Made by a program: the position numbers and the translations under genes. Below are positions 1 through 6,517 of a stretch of 8,142 nt of DNA, piece after piece. Position 1 is the stretch's first letter, and every line of letters starts with the position of its first letter. The notes below the pieces were generated by a model, which worked only from the letters and a program-made list of their open reading frames with translations, had not been told where the DNA came from and did not search any database. The DNA is from Deltaproteobacteria bacterium (GTDB lineage Bacteria > Desulfobacterota > Desulfarculia > Adiutricales > Adiutricaceae), in contig JAITLH010000341.1 of NCBI GenBank assembly GCA_031277995.1, positions 1 through 8,142 of the forward strand. The letters run 5' to 3'.

Positions 1-1496
1 GAGGAGAGGTAGATGACGTTGACGGAGTCTTTTTTGGCCTGAAACTGGGTCAGGGTGTCATCGACGCTGGGCTCGATTAGGGCCAGAAGGCCGGAGGGGG
101 CCAGGCCCAGGTAGATAACCAAGATCGCGGGCACGGTTAGGTAAAGCCATTCTTTCTTTTTTAGATCGGGCCAGTTATGGCCTTGGGGGGAGGCCGGTTG
201 GCCCCAGGCCATTTTGAGGGTGACCTTTAGGATGTAGGCCGCGGCCAGGAGGGCCCCGGGGATGACCAGAAGGCCCAGGGTCGTGGAGTTTTTGAAGGCG
301 GCCAGGATGACGAGAAACTCGCCAACGAAACCGTTGGTGCCGGGAAAGCCAAAGGAGGCCAGGCCAAAAAGGCCCCAAAAGAACATGAAGTGGGGGAGGT
401 ATTTGCCTAAGCCTAAGTTTTTGGCGATTTCGCGGCTGTGGCTGCGCTCGTAGACGGCCCCGATCATCATAAAGAGGGCCCCGGTAATGATGCCGTGGTT
501 TAGCATCTGGAAGATGGCCCCCTTGACGCCGTCGGCGCTAAAAAGAAAGATGCCAAGGGTCACGAAACCCATGTGGGCCACGGAAGAGTAGGCGATGAGC
601 TTTTTTATGTCGTTTTGGCCCAAGGCCACGGCCCCGCCGTAGAGGATGGAGGCCACGGAGATGGCGATCATCATGGGGGCGAAGTGAACCGAGGCCAGGG
701 GGCAAAGGGGCAGGGAAAAACGCAAAAACCCGTAGGTGCCCATTTTTAGCAAAACCGCGGCCAGTATGACCGACCCGGCCGAGGGGGCCTGGACGTGGGC
801 GGCCGGGAGCCAGGTGTGAAAGGGAAACATGGGGACCTTGATGGCAAAGGCGATAAAGAAGGCCAAAAAGATCCAGTATTGAAAGTTAAAGGAAAAGCCC
901 TTGGCCATGAGCTCGGGGATGAAAAAAGTCCCGCCCGTGACCCTTAAGGCCACGATGGCAACCAACAGCAAAGTACTTCCGGCCAGGGTGTAGAGGAAAA
1001 ACTTAATCGAGGCGTAACGCCTTTGATCCCCGCCCCAGATGGCGATCATCAAATACATGGGAATCAGCAAGGCTTCCCAAAAAACGTAAAACAAGACCAG
1101 ATCCAGGGCCGAAAAAACGCCCACGCAAGCCGTGGTCATGATTAGGAGGCAGACGTGAAATTCCTTGATCCTGCGCCCGATGTAAGTCCAGGAGCAAAGG
1201 ACGCAAAAGGGGAGGGTCAGGATCGAAAGCCAGATCATGAGGATACTGATGCCATCCACCCCCAGGGCGTAAGTCAAGCCCCAGTCCGGGGCCCAGGGGA
1301 CGTTTTCCGTGAATTGGAAACCGGCCTGGGCCTTAAAGGCGATTAGGGGCACGGCCAGGAGTAATTCCAATACCGAGGCTATCAAAGTTACCTGCCTAAC
1401 CCGAAGCTCGCTTTTGATCGGCCACAAAACCAGGGCGGCCAGGAGCGGAAAAAAGGTTAGGACGGTCAATACCGGGTAGCTACTAGATTGATCCAT
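1..1496 (-). CDS. nuoM: NADH-quinone oxidoreductase subunit M (NuoM), 3' end cut by window edge
   Basis: This is an antiporter-like proton-pumping subunit of the complex I membrane arm. I translated 498 codons from the ATG at 1496 with no stop before the window edge; NuoM is usually about 490-510 residues, so little is missing. Seen: the TM5 Glu141 in FWEALLIPMYLM, TM7 Lys220 in AIKVPMFPFHTWLPAAH, TM8 Lys251 in VLLKMGTYGFLRF, a QMLNHG motif near residue 332, and TM12 Glu393 in NGFVGEFLVI. These are the canonical NuoM ion-path residues (E144, K234, K265 and E407 in E. coli), so this subunit looks fully competent. The start fits because TM1 follows within 8 residues, but the ribosome binding site is weak. 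It lies 132 nt after the 595-residue subunit, the longest spacer in the window. nuoN is expected next, outside the window. Confidence 0.96.
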   Translation of the reverse strand, partial: MDQSSSYPVLTVLTFFPLLAALVLWPIKSELRVRQVTLIASVLELLLAVPLIAFKAQAGFQFTENVPWAPDWGLTYALGVDGISILMIWLSILTLPFCVLCSWTYIGRRIKEFHVCLLIMTTACVGVFSALDLVLFYVFWEALLIPMYLMIAIWGGDQRRYASIKFFLYTLAGSTLLLVAIVALRVTGGTFFIPELMAKGFSFNFQYWIFLAFFIAFAIKVPMFPFHTWLPAAHVQAPSAGSVILAAVLLKMGTYGFLRFSLPLCPLASVHFAPMMIAISVASILYGGAVALGQNDIKKLIAYSSVAHMGFVTLGIFLFSADGVKGAIFQMLNHGIITGALFMMIGAVYERSHSREIAKNLGLGKYLPHFMFFWGLFGLASFGFPGTNGFVGEFLVILAAFKNSTTLGLLVIPGALLAAAYILKVTLKMAWGQPASPQGHNWPDLKKKEWLYLTVPAILVIYLGLAPSGLLALIEPSVDDTLTQFQAKKDSVNVIYLS

Positions 1497-1628
1497 TAGG
1501 GTATCCACGGGACCTTAAGGCCCTTATTGGGGGCTTTTTTTTAGGGCTTAACGGGAAGCCGTTCGCCGTACGTTTGGGCGAAAAGCGAAAAAAATCGGAA
1601 ACGGTTGGCCTTTTTTTGGGCGCGGCTT
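1497..1628 (-). other. 132-nt intercistronic spacer upstream of nuoM
   Basis: No gene is visible here. On the transcribed strand it holds several A7-A8 and T7 tracts and a small hairpin (AACGG, loop CTTC, CCGTT; plus-strand 1550-1563). It also has a near-palindrome around CCTTAAGG at about 1511-1522. There is no strong Shine-Dalgarno close to the nuoM ATG. The stems are short and not followed by a clean U-run in the right place, so I do not call a terminator. It may be a processing or attenuation region, but that is inference. Confidence 0.4.
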
Positions 1629-1638
1629 TTAAAAGCCG
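1623..1638. other. 16-nt perfect palindrome containing the stop codon of the 595-residue subunit
   Basis: CGGCTTTTAAAAGCCG is self-complementary and includes the TAA stop (1629-1631, read on the minus strand). As RNA it could form only a short stem with the central bases as loop. It resembles the stop-codon stem at 3853-3879 in position but not in sequence. Function is unknown. Confidence 0.4.
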
Positions 1639-3416
1639 TACCAGAAGAAGGCGAAAATAAGCAAACCCAAAACGACCATGAGGCCCAGGTAGTGTTGGAG
1701 GCGGCCGTTTTGGAGAAAGGCGGTAAGGGTTCCCAGACCCTTGACGCCAACGGCCGAGCCGTCAACGATTCCGTCGATGGCGTTTCGGTCAAACCAGGAG
1801 GTTAAGGCCCCCAGGCCCTTTAGGACCCGTAGGCCCACCTTGTCCCAGACGACCGTCCAGACGTTATCGACGGCGGCCAGGGGCCGGGATATAAGAAACA
1901 AGACGCCCCGGCCAATAAGCCTATAGAACCAATCGAAGTCGAGGTTTAGGGCCTTGTGGGGCTCTATGACCTTTCTCATTACAAAGAAGGCCAGGCCCGA
2001 AAAACCCAAAAGCATCAAGGCCTGAATGACGTTCCAAGGGGTCCAGGGCACGAATTCATGAACGGCCTCTTGGTAAGGAAGGTATTTATAGAGCATGTGG
2101 GGGTAGAGGCCTTGGGCCAGGCAAAGGAGGGCCAGAAAGGCCATGCCCACGTACATGTTTATGGGAATGGGCTTAAGCTCCCTGGTCCGGTCGGGTTTTT
2201 TCCCGCCCCAAAAGGCGAAGTAGGGAAGCTTTAGGCCAACCGAGATAAAGGTACCCACGGCGGCCAGTTCCAAGCCCAAGGCCACAAAGGTCCGGTGGGC
2301 CTCGGCCGCCCCGGCGATGGTCATGGTCTTGGAGACAAAGCCGTTAAAAAGCGGCATGCCCGAAATCGATAGGGCGGCCACCATGTAGCAAACCATGACC
2401 CAGGGCAGGCGGGAGGCCAGGCCCCCCAGTTCGTCTAATTTTTGGGTCCCGGCGCTGTAAAGGACGGCCCCGGCCGACATGAAAAGTAAGCCCTTGTAGA
2501 GAATGTGGGCGTAGGCGTGGGCGCTGGCCCCGTTTAGGGTAATGGCCGTCCCGACCCCGATCCCGGCTACCATGTAACCCACCTGGCTCACGATGTGGTA
2601 GGAAAGGATGCGGCGGGCGTTATTTTCCATGGAAGCGTAAACGACCCCGTAGACGGCCATGACGGTTCCCGCCACGGCCAAGATCTCCCAGCCCGGAAAG
2701 GCCCGGGCCAAGACGTAGACGGCCGTTTTGGTGGTGTAGGCGCACATGAAAACCGAACCCGTGACCGTCCCCCGGGGGTAGGCGTCGGGGAGCCAGGCGT
2801 GTAAGGGCACCACGGCGGCGTTTACGCAAAACCCGCAAAGTATTAGCCAATCGGCATACGTGGCCGAGCTTTCGGCAATCGGCCCAAAGTCAAAGGATCC
2901 GGTCAAACGGTATCTAAGGAGTAACCCGGCCAAAAGGAGTAAGCCCCCGGCCACGTGGTAGAGAAAGTACCTAAAGGCGGCCAGGACCGATTCCCTGGTC
3001 CTATTTAGCATGACCAAAAAGGTCGAACCCAGGCTCATCAGCTCCCAAAAAACGAAGAGGGTCAGGTAATCCCCGGCCAAAAGGCACCCGAAACCCCCGG
3101 TCACGTAAAGGAGGGCCGAGACGTGCTGGGCCTTGTCGTTGACGTGCAGGGAAAAAACGATGCCGGCCAAGCTCATGATGGCGAAAACCTGGGAAAAGAC
3201 CCTGGACAAGGGGTCCACGTGACCAAGCTTAAGGGTTAGTCCCAGCCAAGTCAGGGTGAAGTGATCCCCGTCCAGGTTCCCAAAGGCGGCGTAGATGGCC
3301 GCCAAGGGGGGTAGGAGCAGTAACCACTTCCAGCGGCGATTGCCTGGTAAAAAGGGCAGGGCCACCGCCATCATCAGGAAGGCCAGAGAGGGATGATAGA
3401 AATCAGAGGTCGCCAT
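1629..3416 (-). CDS. NuoL-position antiporter-like subunit with NuoL-type C-terminal arm
   Basis: This 595-residue polytopic protein belongs to the complex I/Mrp antiporter superfamily, of the kind often annotated 'Na+/H+ antiporter subunit D' in anaerobes. The core has TM5 Glu125 (FVFWELMSLGS), TM8 Lys230 (AYTTKTAVYVLAR) and TM12 Lys363 (NGFVSKTMT). The TM7 motif reads CVNAAVVPLHAWLPDAYP, with Asn199 where NuoL/NuoM have the key Lys. After the core, about residues 480-595 look like the NuoL arm: a charged/amphipathic stretch, IDGIVDG (547-553), LQNGRLQHY (568-576) and a last helix. That region suggests it occupies the distal NuoL place and spans the arm with a lateral helix. The start at 3416 has GAGG at good spacing, inside the 59-bp tandem repeat; two further copies of the same start lie upstream at 3475 and 3534 but lead to early stops. 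Whether it pumps is uncertain. Confidence 0.9.
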   Translation of the reverse strand: MATSDFYHPSLAFLMMAVALPFLPGNRRWKWLLLLPPLAAIYAAFGNLDGDHFTLTWLGLTLKLGHVDPLSRVFSQVFAIMSLAGIVFSLHVNDKAQHVSALLYVTGGFGCLLAGDYLTLFVFWELMSLGSTFLVMLNRTRESVLAAFRYFLYHVAGGLLLLAGLLLRYRLTGSFDFGPIAESSATYADWLILCGFCVNAAVVPLHAWLPDAYPRGTVTGSVFMCAYTTKTAVYVLARAFPGWEILAVAGTVMAVYGVVYASMENNARRILSYHIVSQVGYMVAGIGVGTAITLNGASAHAYAHILYKGLLFMSAGAVLYSAGTQKLDELGGLASRLPWVMVCYMVAALSISGMPLFNGFVSKTMTIAGAAEAHRTFVALGLELAAVGTFISVGLKLPYFAFWGGKKPDRTRELKPIPINMYVGMAFLALLCLAQGLYPHMLYKYLPYQEAVHEFVPWTPWNVIQALMLLGFSGLAFFVMRKVIEPHKALNLDFDWFYRLIGRGVLFLISRPLAAVDNVWTVVWDKVGLRVLKGLGALTSWFDRNAIDGIVDGSAVGVKGLGTLTAFLQNGRLQHYLGLMVVLGLLIFAFFWYGF

Positions 3417-3424
3417 AGTGATCC

Positions 3425-3475
3425 TCAGGCCGTTTTATGGGAAGTTGGGTGATGATAGAAATCAAAGGTCGCCAT
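3425..3475 (-). other. 16-codon leader ORF in middle repeat copy
   Basis: The start region duplicated in the middle repeat copy encodes MATFDFYHHPTSHKTA and then TGA. Its first residues match the true N-terminus of the downstream subunit (MATSDFYHP), apart from one substitution. Its stop lies 8 nt before the real start at 3416, and the TGA overlaps the TGAGGA Shine-Dalgarno of that start. It has the same ribosome binding site as the real gene, so translation is plausible but unproven. The peptide itself is probably a by-product. Confidence 0.5.
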
Positions 3476-3483
3476 AGTGATCC

Positions 3484-3534
3484 TCAGGCCGTTTTATGGG
3501 AAGTTGGGTGATGATAAAAATCAGAGGTCGCCAT
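3484..3534 (-). other. 16-codon leader ORF in upstream repeat copy
   Basis: It encodes MATSDFYHHPTSHKTA and then TGA, from the repeat copy that overlaps the end of the 93-residue gene. Its ATG (3532-3534) overlaps that gene's stop by 14 nt, the arrangement probably ancestral for the real downstream gene. Its own stop is 8 nt before the next duplicated ATG at 3475. It would be translated only by initiation or reinitiation at the shared GAGG site. Confidence 0.5.
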
Positions 3535-3802
3535 AGTGATCCTCAGGCCGTTTTATGAGAGGTTGGATGATCTTTTTTACCGCGAAAATCAAAATAAGGC
3601 CCATGACCAAGCCGAAGATGGGCCAGAAAAAGGGATAGGCGTCCACGCCAAAGTGGGGATGGCGATTGGGTATGACCAGCCCCAATATGGCTATGAGGGC
3701 CAAAAGGGCCAAAAAAGCGTTGCGCCAGACTTTGGGTCGGCCCGGGGCCAGCTGGTCGGCTAAAAAGCGGCCCAAAAAGTCCGGCCGTTTATCGTAGGGC
3801 AT
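3521..3802 (-). CDS. small two-helix membrane protein inside the complex I operon
   Basis: This 93-residue protein has no function I can name. It has a basic N-terminus, a hydrophobic helix at about 29-45, a short loop with RHPHF (47-51), a second helix at about 58-75, and a basic/acidic tail ending in KRPEDHYGDL. I recall similar small proteins, with an HPHF-type loop and a terminal ED-Y motif, next to antiporter subunits in anaerobe complex I operons, but I could not search. The start at 3802 has GGGAGG about 7 nt upstream. A longer reading from 4087 would overlap the preceding antiporter gene and is rejected. Position between two antiporter subunits suggests an accessory or assembly subunit of the membrane arm; this is inference. 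The last codons lie in the tandem repeat. Confidence 0.85.
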   Translation of the reverse strand: MPYDKRPDFLGRFLADQLAPGRPKVWRNAFLALLALIAILGLVIPNRHPHFGVDAYPFFWPIFGLVMGLILIFAVKKIIQPLIKRPEDHYGDL

Positions 3803-3852
3803 GTCGCGCCTCCCGTATATTCGTTTTTTGGGTAAACACGCCATTGGGCGAT

Positions 3853-3879
3853 TAAGGAAAAAACGAAGTTTTTTCCTTA
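3853..3879 (-). promoter_or_regulatory. 12-bp perfect stem-loop carrying the stop codon of the 496-residue subunit
   Basis: The arms 3853-3864 and 3868-3879 are exactly complementary around a 3-nt loop, and the TAA stop (3877-3879) forms one foot. The stem is A/U-rich, with only three G-C pairs. No U-run follows on the minus strand, so it does not look like an intrinsic terminator. It may stabilise or delimit mRNA ends between the antiporter gene and the small membrane protein gene. The perfect pairing is seen; the role is inferred. Confidence 0.5.
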
Positions 3880-5367
3880 GAAGTTTCCAAAGGCTTTGAT
3901 AAAGTTTTGGAAAAGCTGGGGGAATAAGCCCAAGGCCACGGAAACGATACTGGTAAAGACCAAAGGGACGACCATGGTTAAGGGCGCTTCCTTGCAATCC
4001 TCGACGTGGGAGCCGGGTTCCGGGGCCAGAAAAAAGGCCCGGTAGAAGATGGGGACAAAGTAACCGGCGTTTAGTAAGGTCGAACACAACAGGGCGATTA
4101 GTAAGACCAGCTGGCTTTGGTCGATGGCCCCGTTAACCAGGTACCACTTGGAAACGAAACCGCAGACCGGGGGCATCCCGATCATGGACAAACTAGCTAG
4201 GCCAAAGGCCCCAAAGGTCCAGGGCATCTTGCGGCCCAAGCCGTTCATCATCTTTATGGATTTTAGGTGGCTGGCTACGTATATGGCCCCGGCCCCAAAA
4301 AACAAAGTAATCTTGGAAAAGGCGTGGTGGCCAATGTGCATGAGGCCCCCCTGGACGGCCATGGGGGCGGCCAAGGCCACGCCGATGACGACGTAGGAAA
4401 GCTGGCTGACCGTGGAGTAAGCGAGCCGGGCTTTGATGTCGTCCTTGGTTAGGGCGATAAGGGATGCCGCGACAATGGTAAAACCGGCCACGTAAGCGGT
4501 GGGAAGTGAGAGCCCTAAGCTAGTCATCGTTTCGGTGCCAAAGCCCGAAAGGATAATCCTACTTACGGAAAAAACGCCGGCCTTGACCACGGCCACGGCG
4601 TGGAGTAGGGCCGAGACCGGGGTGGGCGCGACCATGGCCGAAGGCAGCCAGTTATGGAAGGGCATAAGGGCGGCTTTGGCCAGTCCCGCGATAAAAAGGA
4701 CGTAGGTGAGCCTCACTAGGTTGGGATGGGCGGCTATGACCTCGGCCGAAAAAATTCCATGCTTAATGTCCCCCAAGGGGAAATCCAGGGTGTTGGCCAA
4801 GGCGTAGGTTAGGATCATGGCCGGGAGCAGAAAAAGTTTCGAAGTCCCCATGAGGTAGACCAGGTACTTCTTCCCGCCGTAGAAACCTTCCTCGTCTTGG
4901 TGGTGGGCCACCAGCGGGTAGGTAAAAATCGAGATTACTTCGTAAAATAGGTAAAGGGTAAAGACGTTGGCCGACAAAGCCACGCCCACGGCCCCAAAGA
5001 TGGCGATGGCGAAACAACAGTAGTAACGCGTCTGGGCGTGTTCCTTAAGGCTCCGCATGTAGCCGATATTGTAACTGGTCGCGAAAACCCACAGGAAGGG
5101 GGCGATGAAGGCGAAGATGATGCCCAGGCCATCGACCGCGAAGGTGACCGAGAGCCCCGGCAGAATCCGAAAGAGCTCATGGCGGTAGACGTGACCGCTT
5201 AGTACCGACGGGGCGAAGCTTAAAACCAGTAGGGCCGTGATGGCCCCGGCCACTATCGAGACCGCTTCCCTTAGGTTTTGGTTACGGCCGGCCAAAAGAA
5301 TGCCAAAGGGGGCCAGCAGGGTCACCAAAATAGGCCAAAGCACGTTTACGCTATCGATTGGGGTCAT
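3877..5367 (-). CDS. MrpD/NuoM-like proton-conducting antiporter subunit, extra module in complex I
   Basis: This 496-residue membrane protein has about 14 predicted helices and belongs to the proton-conducting transporter family shared by complex I, Mrp antiporters and membrane-bound hydrogenases. Seen: TM5 Glu143 (LFYEVISIFTYPLV), then HHQDEEGFYGGKKYLVYL; TM7 Lys231 (AKAALMPFHNWLPSAM); TM8 His256 and Lys262 (LLHAVAVVKAGVF); a His cluster HIGHHAFSK (344-352); and Lys407 on TM12 (CGFVSKWYL). All expected ion-path residues are present. It ends soon after TM14, with no NuoL-type lateral arm. It sits directly after nuoK, where nuoL normally is. The start at 5367 has GGAAG, then a T7 spacer, before ATG. 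It could be called a hydrogenase-type or Mrp-type subunit, but the flanking nuo genes argue it belongs to this complex I. Confidence 0.93.
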   Translation of the reverse strand: MTPIDSVNVLWPILVTLLAPFGILLAGRNQNLREAVSIVAGAITALLVLSFAPSVLSGHVYRHELFRILPGLSVTFAVDGLGIIFAFIAPFLWVFATSYNIGYMRSLKEHAQTRYYCCFAIAIFGAVGVALSANVFTLYLFYEVISIFTYPLVAHHQDEEGFYGGKKYLVYLMGTSKLFLLPAMILTYALANTLDFPLGDIKHGIFSAEVIAAHPNLVRLTYVLFIAGLAKAALMPFHNWLPSAMVAPTPVSALLHAVAVVKAGVFSVSRIILSGFGTETMTSLGLSLPTAYVAGFTIVAASLIALTKDDIKARLAYSTVSQLSYVVIGVALAAPMAVQGGLMHIGHHAFSKITLFFGAGAIYVASHLKSIKMMNGLGRKMPWTFGAFGLASLSMIGMPPVCGFVSKWYLVNGAIDQSQLVLLIALLCSTLLNAGYFVPIFYRAFFLAPEPGSHVEDCKEAPLTMVVPLVFTSIVSVALGLFPQLFQNFIKAFGNF

Positions 5368-5480
5368 AAAAAAATCTTCCGCGTGAAATTCCGACCTCGG
5401 GTCGGGTCTTTTGTCAGTTCCTTAAACCAAAACCCTCATGGACTTGGGGTTTTCGCGGGTTCCCGTTGGGTTTTTTTTAA
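5368..5480 (-). other. 113-nt spacer between nuoK and the 496-residue antiporter gene
   Basis: No gene is visible. It holds a 6-bp stem with 3-nt loop (CCGACC/GGTCGG, 5391-5405). It also holds a looser AAAACCC/GGGTTTT pairing at about 5429-5453 and an A8 run just after the nuoK stop. None is a clear terminator, since the U-tract (T7) sits against the next ATG and not directly behind the stem. The gap separates the standard nuoHIJK block from the unusual antiporter block. Confidence 0.4.
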
Positions 5481-5813
5481 CTAATGGGGACCTTTGGCCG
5501 GGCTTGATCGGATTATGGAAACCTCGTCCAAGGTGACTTTGCCAAAACGCCTTTGGACCACGAGGATCATGGCCAGGACCAAGGTGGCCTCGGCCGCGGC
5601 CAGGCCCATGACAAAGAGCGCGGCCAGCTGGCCGTGAACCTCGGAAGCCGGGGTGCATTTGGCGGCGGCGACGATCGCCAGGCCCGCCCCGTTTAGCATC
5701 AGTTCCACGCTAATAAGCATGCCCACCAAGGTGCGCCTGGTAACGAGTCCGGCCAGTCCGATGGAAATCAGCAAAAGCGAGACCAGTAAAAATAGGGTCA
5801 ATGTGGTCGTCAT
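5481..5813 (-). CDS. nuoK: NADH-quinone oxidoreductase subunit K (NuoK)
   Basis: This is a three-helix membrane subunit of the central hydrophilic axis of complex I, related to MrpC. At 110 residues it is slightly longer than the usual 100 or so because of a polar C-terminal tail. The two conserved membrane glutamates are visible: Glu37 in LISVELMLNG and Glu75 in GLAAAEATLVLAMIL (E36 and E72 in E. coli). The start ATG overlaps the nuoJ stop by four bases (ATGA at 5810-5813), so translation is probably coupled. A GAGG lies about 7 nt upstream within nuoJ. Nothing suggests damage. Confidence 0.97.
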   Translation of the reverse strand: MTTTLTLFLLVSLLLISIGLAGLVTRRTLVGMLISVELMLNGAGLAIVAAAKCTPASEVHGQLAALFVMGLAAAEATLVLAMILVVQRRFGKVTLDEVSIIRSSPAKGPH

Positions 5814-6424
5814 CTGGAAGCCTCGCTATCCGAGGGCCTACGGCGCCAAGCCAAAAACACGGCCCCGGCCATGGCCACGAGTAAAATGATGGAAATAAGC
5901 TCAAAAGAAAAGACGTCGTCGGTCATGAGCCCCTGGCCCAAAAGCTTGGTCTGGGTCTCTTCGTATTGAACGGTCGCGAGTTTCGGGACGTTTAGGACGA
6001 TTAACGGTCCCAAGACCAAAAGCGGCAATACGAAGGCGAATAACCCATATATGGCCGAGCCGATCCCGGGCAGCTTCGATTCCTCGCCCTCGTTGGTGTT
6101 TCTGGTTAGCATGATGGCGAAAAAGATCAAAACGCAAACGGCGCCCACGTAAATCAAGACCTGCATGAAGGCCAGAAAGGGGCTGGCCAAAAGCATATAC
6201 AGGCCGGCCACGCCCAAAAAGGTCAAAACCAGCCCCAACATGGCCCTAACCAAGTTCCTTGAGCCAATGGCCATAAAGCCCCCGGCCAGGATAATCAATA
6301 CGTAGACCCCGTAGGCGATCAAGGCGGCGACCTCCTGGCCCGGCAAATACTCGGCGATTAGGGCCTCCAGGGCGTTAAAGGGCGACCAGATGATGGCTAA
6401 TACTTTTTCTATGGCCTGGTCCAT
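5810..6424 (-). CDS. nuoJ: NADH-quinone oxidoreductase subunit J (NuoJ), with N-terminal extension
   Basis: This is a membrane subunit of complex I whose TM3 changes conformation during coupling. Seen: the TM3 motif FMQVLIYVGAVCVLIFFAIML (86-106), with the conserved Tyr92 and Gly94, and the late FELISIILLVAMAGAV (174-189). About 30 residues precede TM1, which begins near residue 33; most NuoJ proteins begin almost directly with TM1. The start at 6424 is supported by GAGG about 8 nt upstream, and I see no nearer ATG before TM1. The extension alternates hydrophobic and charged residues and could be an amphipathic surface helix (inference). It overlaps nuoK by 4 nt downstream and follows nuoI after 93 nt. 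Confidence 0.95.
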   Translation of the reverse strand: MDQAIEKVLAIIWSPFNALEALIAEYLPGQEVAALIAYGVYVLIILAGGFMAIGSRNLVRAMLGLVLTFLGVAGLYMLLASPFLAFMQVLIYVGAVCVLIFFAIMLTRNTNEGEESKLPGIGSAIYGLFAFVLPLLVLGPLIVLNVPKLATVQYEETQTKLLGQGLMTDDVFSFELISIILLVAMAGAVFLAWRRRPSDSEASR

Positions 6425-6517
6425 GCCTAAACCTCAAAAGTTAACTAAAAGATCGTGATCTTAGGTTAAGGTTATTTGTTAAATCCAGTTACTTACGCTA
6501 CTTTGGCCCCTGGGCGC
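6425..6517 (-). other. 93-nt nuoI-nuoJ spacer with small inverted repeat
   Basis: This is an A/T-rich spacer. It contains AAGATC-GT-GATCTT (6449-6462), a 6-bp stem with a 2-nt loop, and the nuoJ ribosome binding site GAGG near 6432-6435. No terminator U-run follows. I see no small gene in it. Confidence 0.4.

Larger units (their letters stand above)
3392..3568. repeat. 59-bp direct tandem repeat, three copies, spanning a gene junction
   Basis: Copies begin at 3392, 3451 and 3510, each 59 bp and immediately adjacent. The first two differ at one base. The third differs from the first by one internal base and three near its end. On the minus strand each copy contains TGAGGATCACTATG, that is, a Shine-Dalgarno and ATG. 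The copy nearest the small gene supplies that gene's last codons and stop (3521-3523); the copy at 3392 supplies the real start of the 595-residue subunit (3416). The single-copy ancestor would have had a 14-nt stop/start overlap between the two genes. Unequal duplication, possibly helped by short ATC homology at the ends, explains the array. Confidence 0.95.

Noticed and set aside
1155..2804. Plus-strand open frames across the coding regions (for example 1605-1805, 1956-2234, 2595-2804)
   Set aside because: They lie antisense to strongly supported membrane-protein genes, have low-complexity or charged shadow composition, and match no family I recognise.
3392..3568. Three 59-bp direct repeats as a CRISPR array or phage attachment site
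   Set aside because: Copies are directly adjacent with no spacers, and they include the ends of two operon genes; tandem duplication explains them.
3853..3879. Intrinsic transcription terminator
   Set aside because: The stem is A/U-rich and no U-run follows it on the transcribed strand; downstream genes belong to the same operon.
3521..4087. Longer 188-residue reading of the small membrane protein
   Set aside because: The extra N-terminal part overlaps the well-supported antiporter gene in another frame, lacks family features, and the start at 3802 has GGGAGG at good spacing.
1629..5367. The two antiporter genes as one nuoL broken by frameshift
   Set aside because: Each is a complete protein with its own start, full helix set and own TM5, TM8 and TM12 residues; they are paralogues, not halves.
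3877..5367. A free-standing Mrp Na+/H+ antiporter or hydrogenase operon
   Set aside because: No mrpB, E, F or G and no hydrogenase genes are present; the flanking genes are nuoH, I, J, K and M in standard order and strand.
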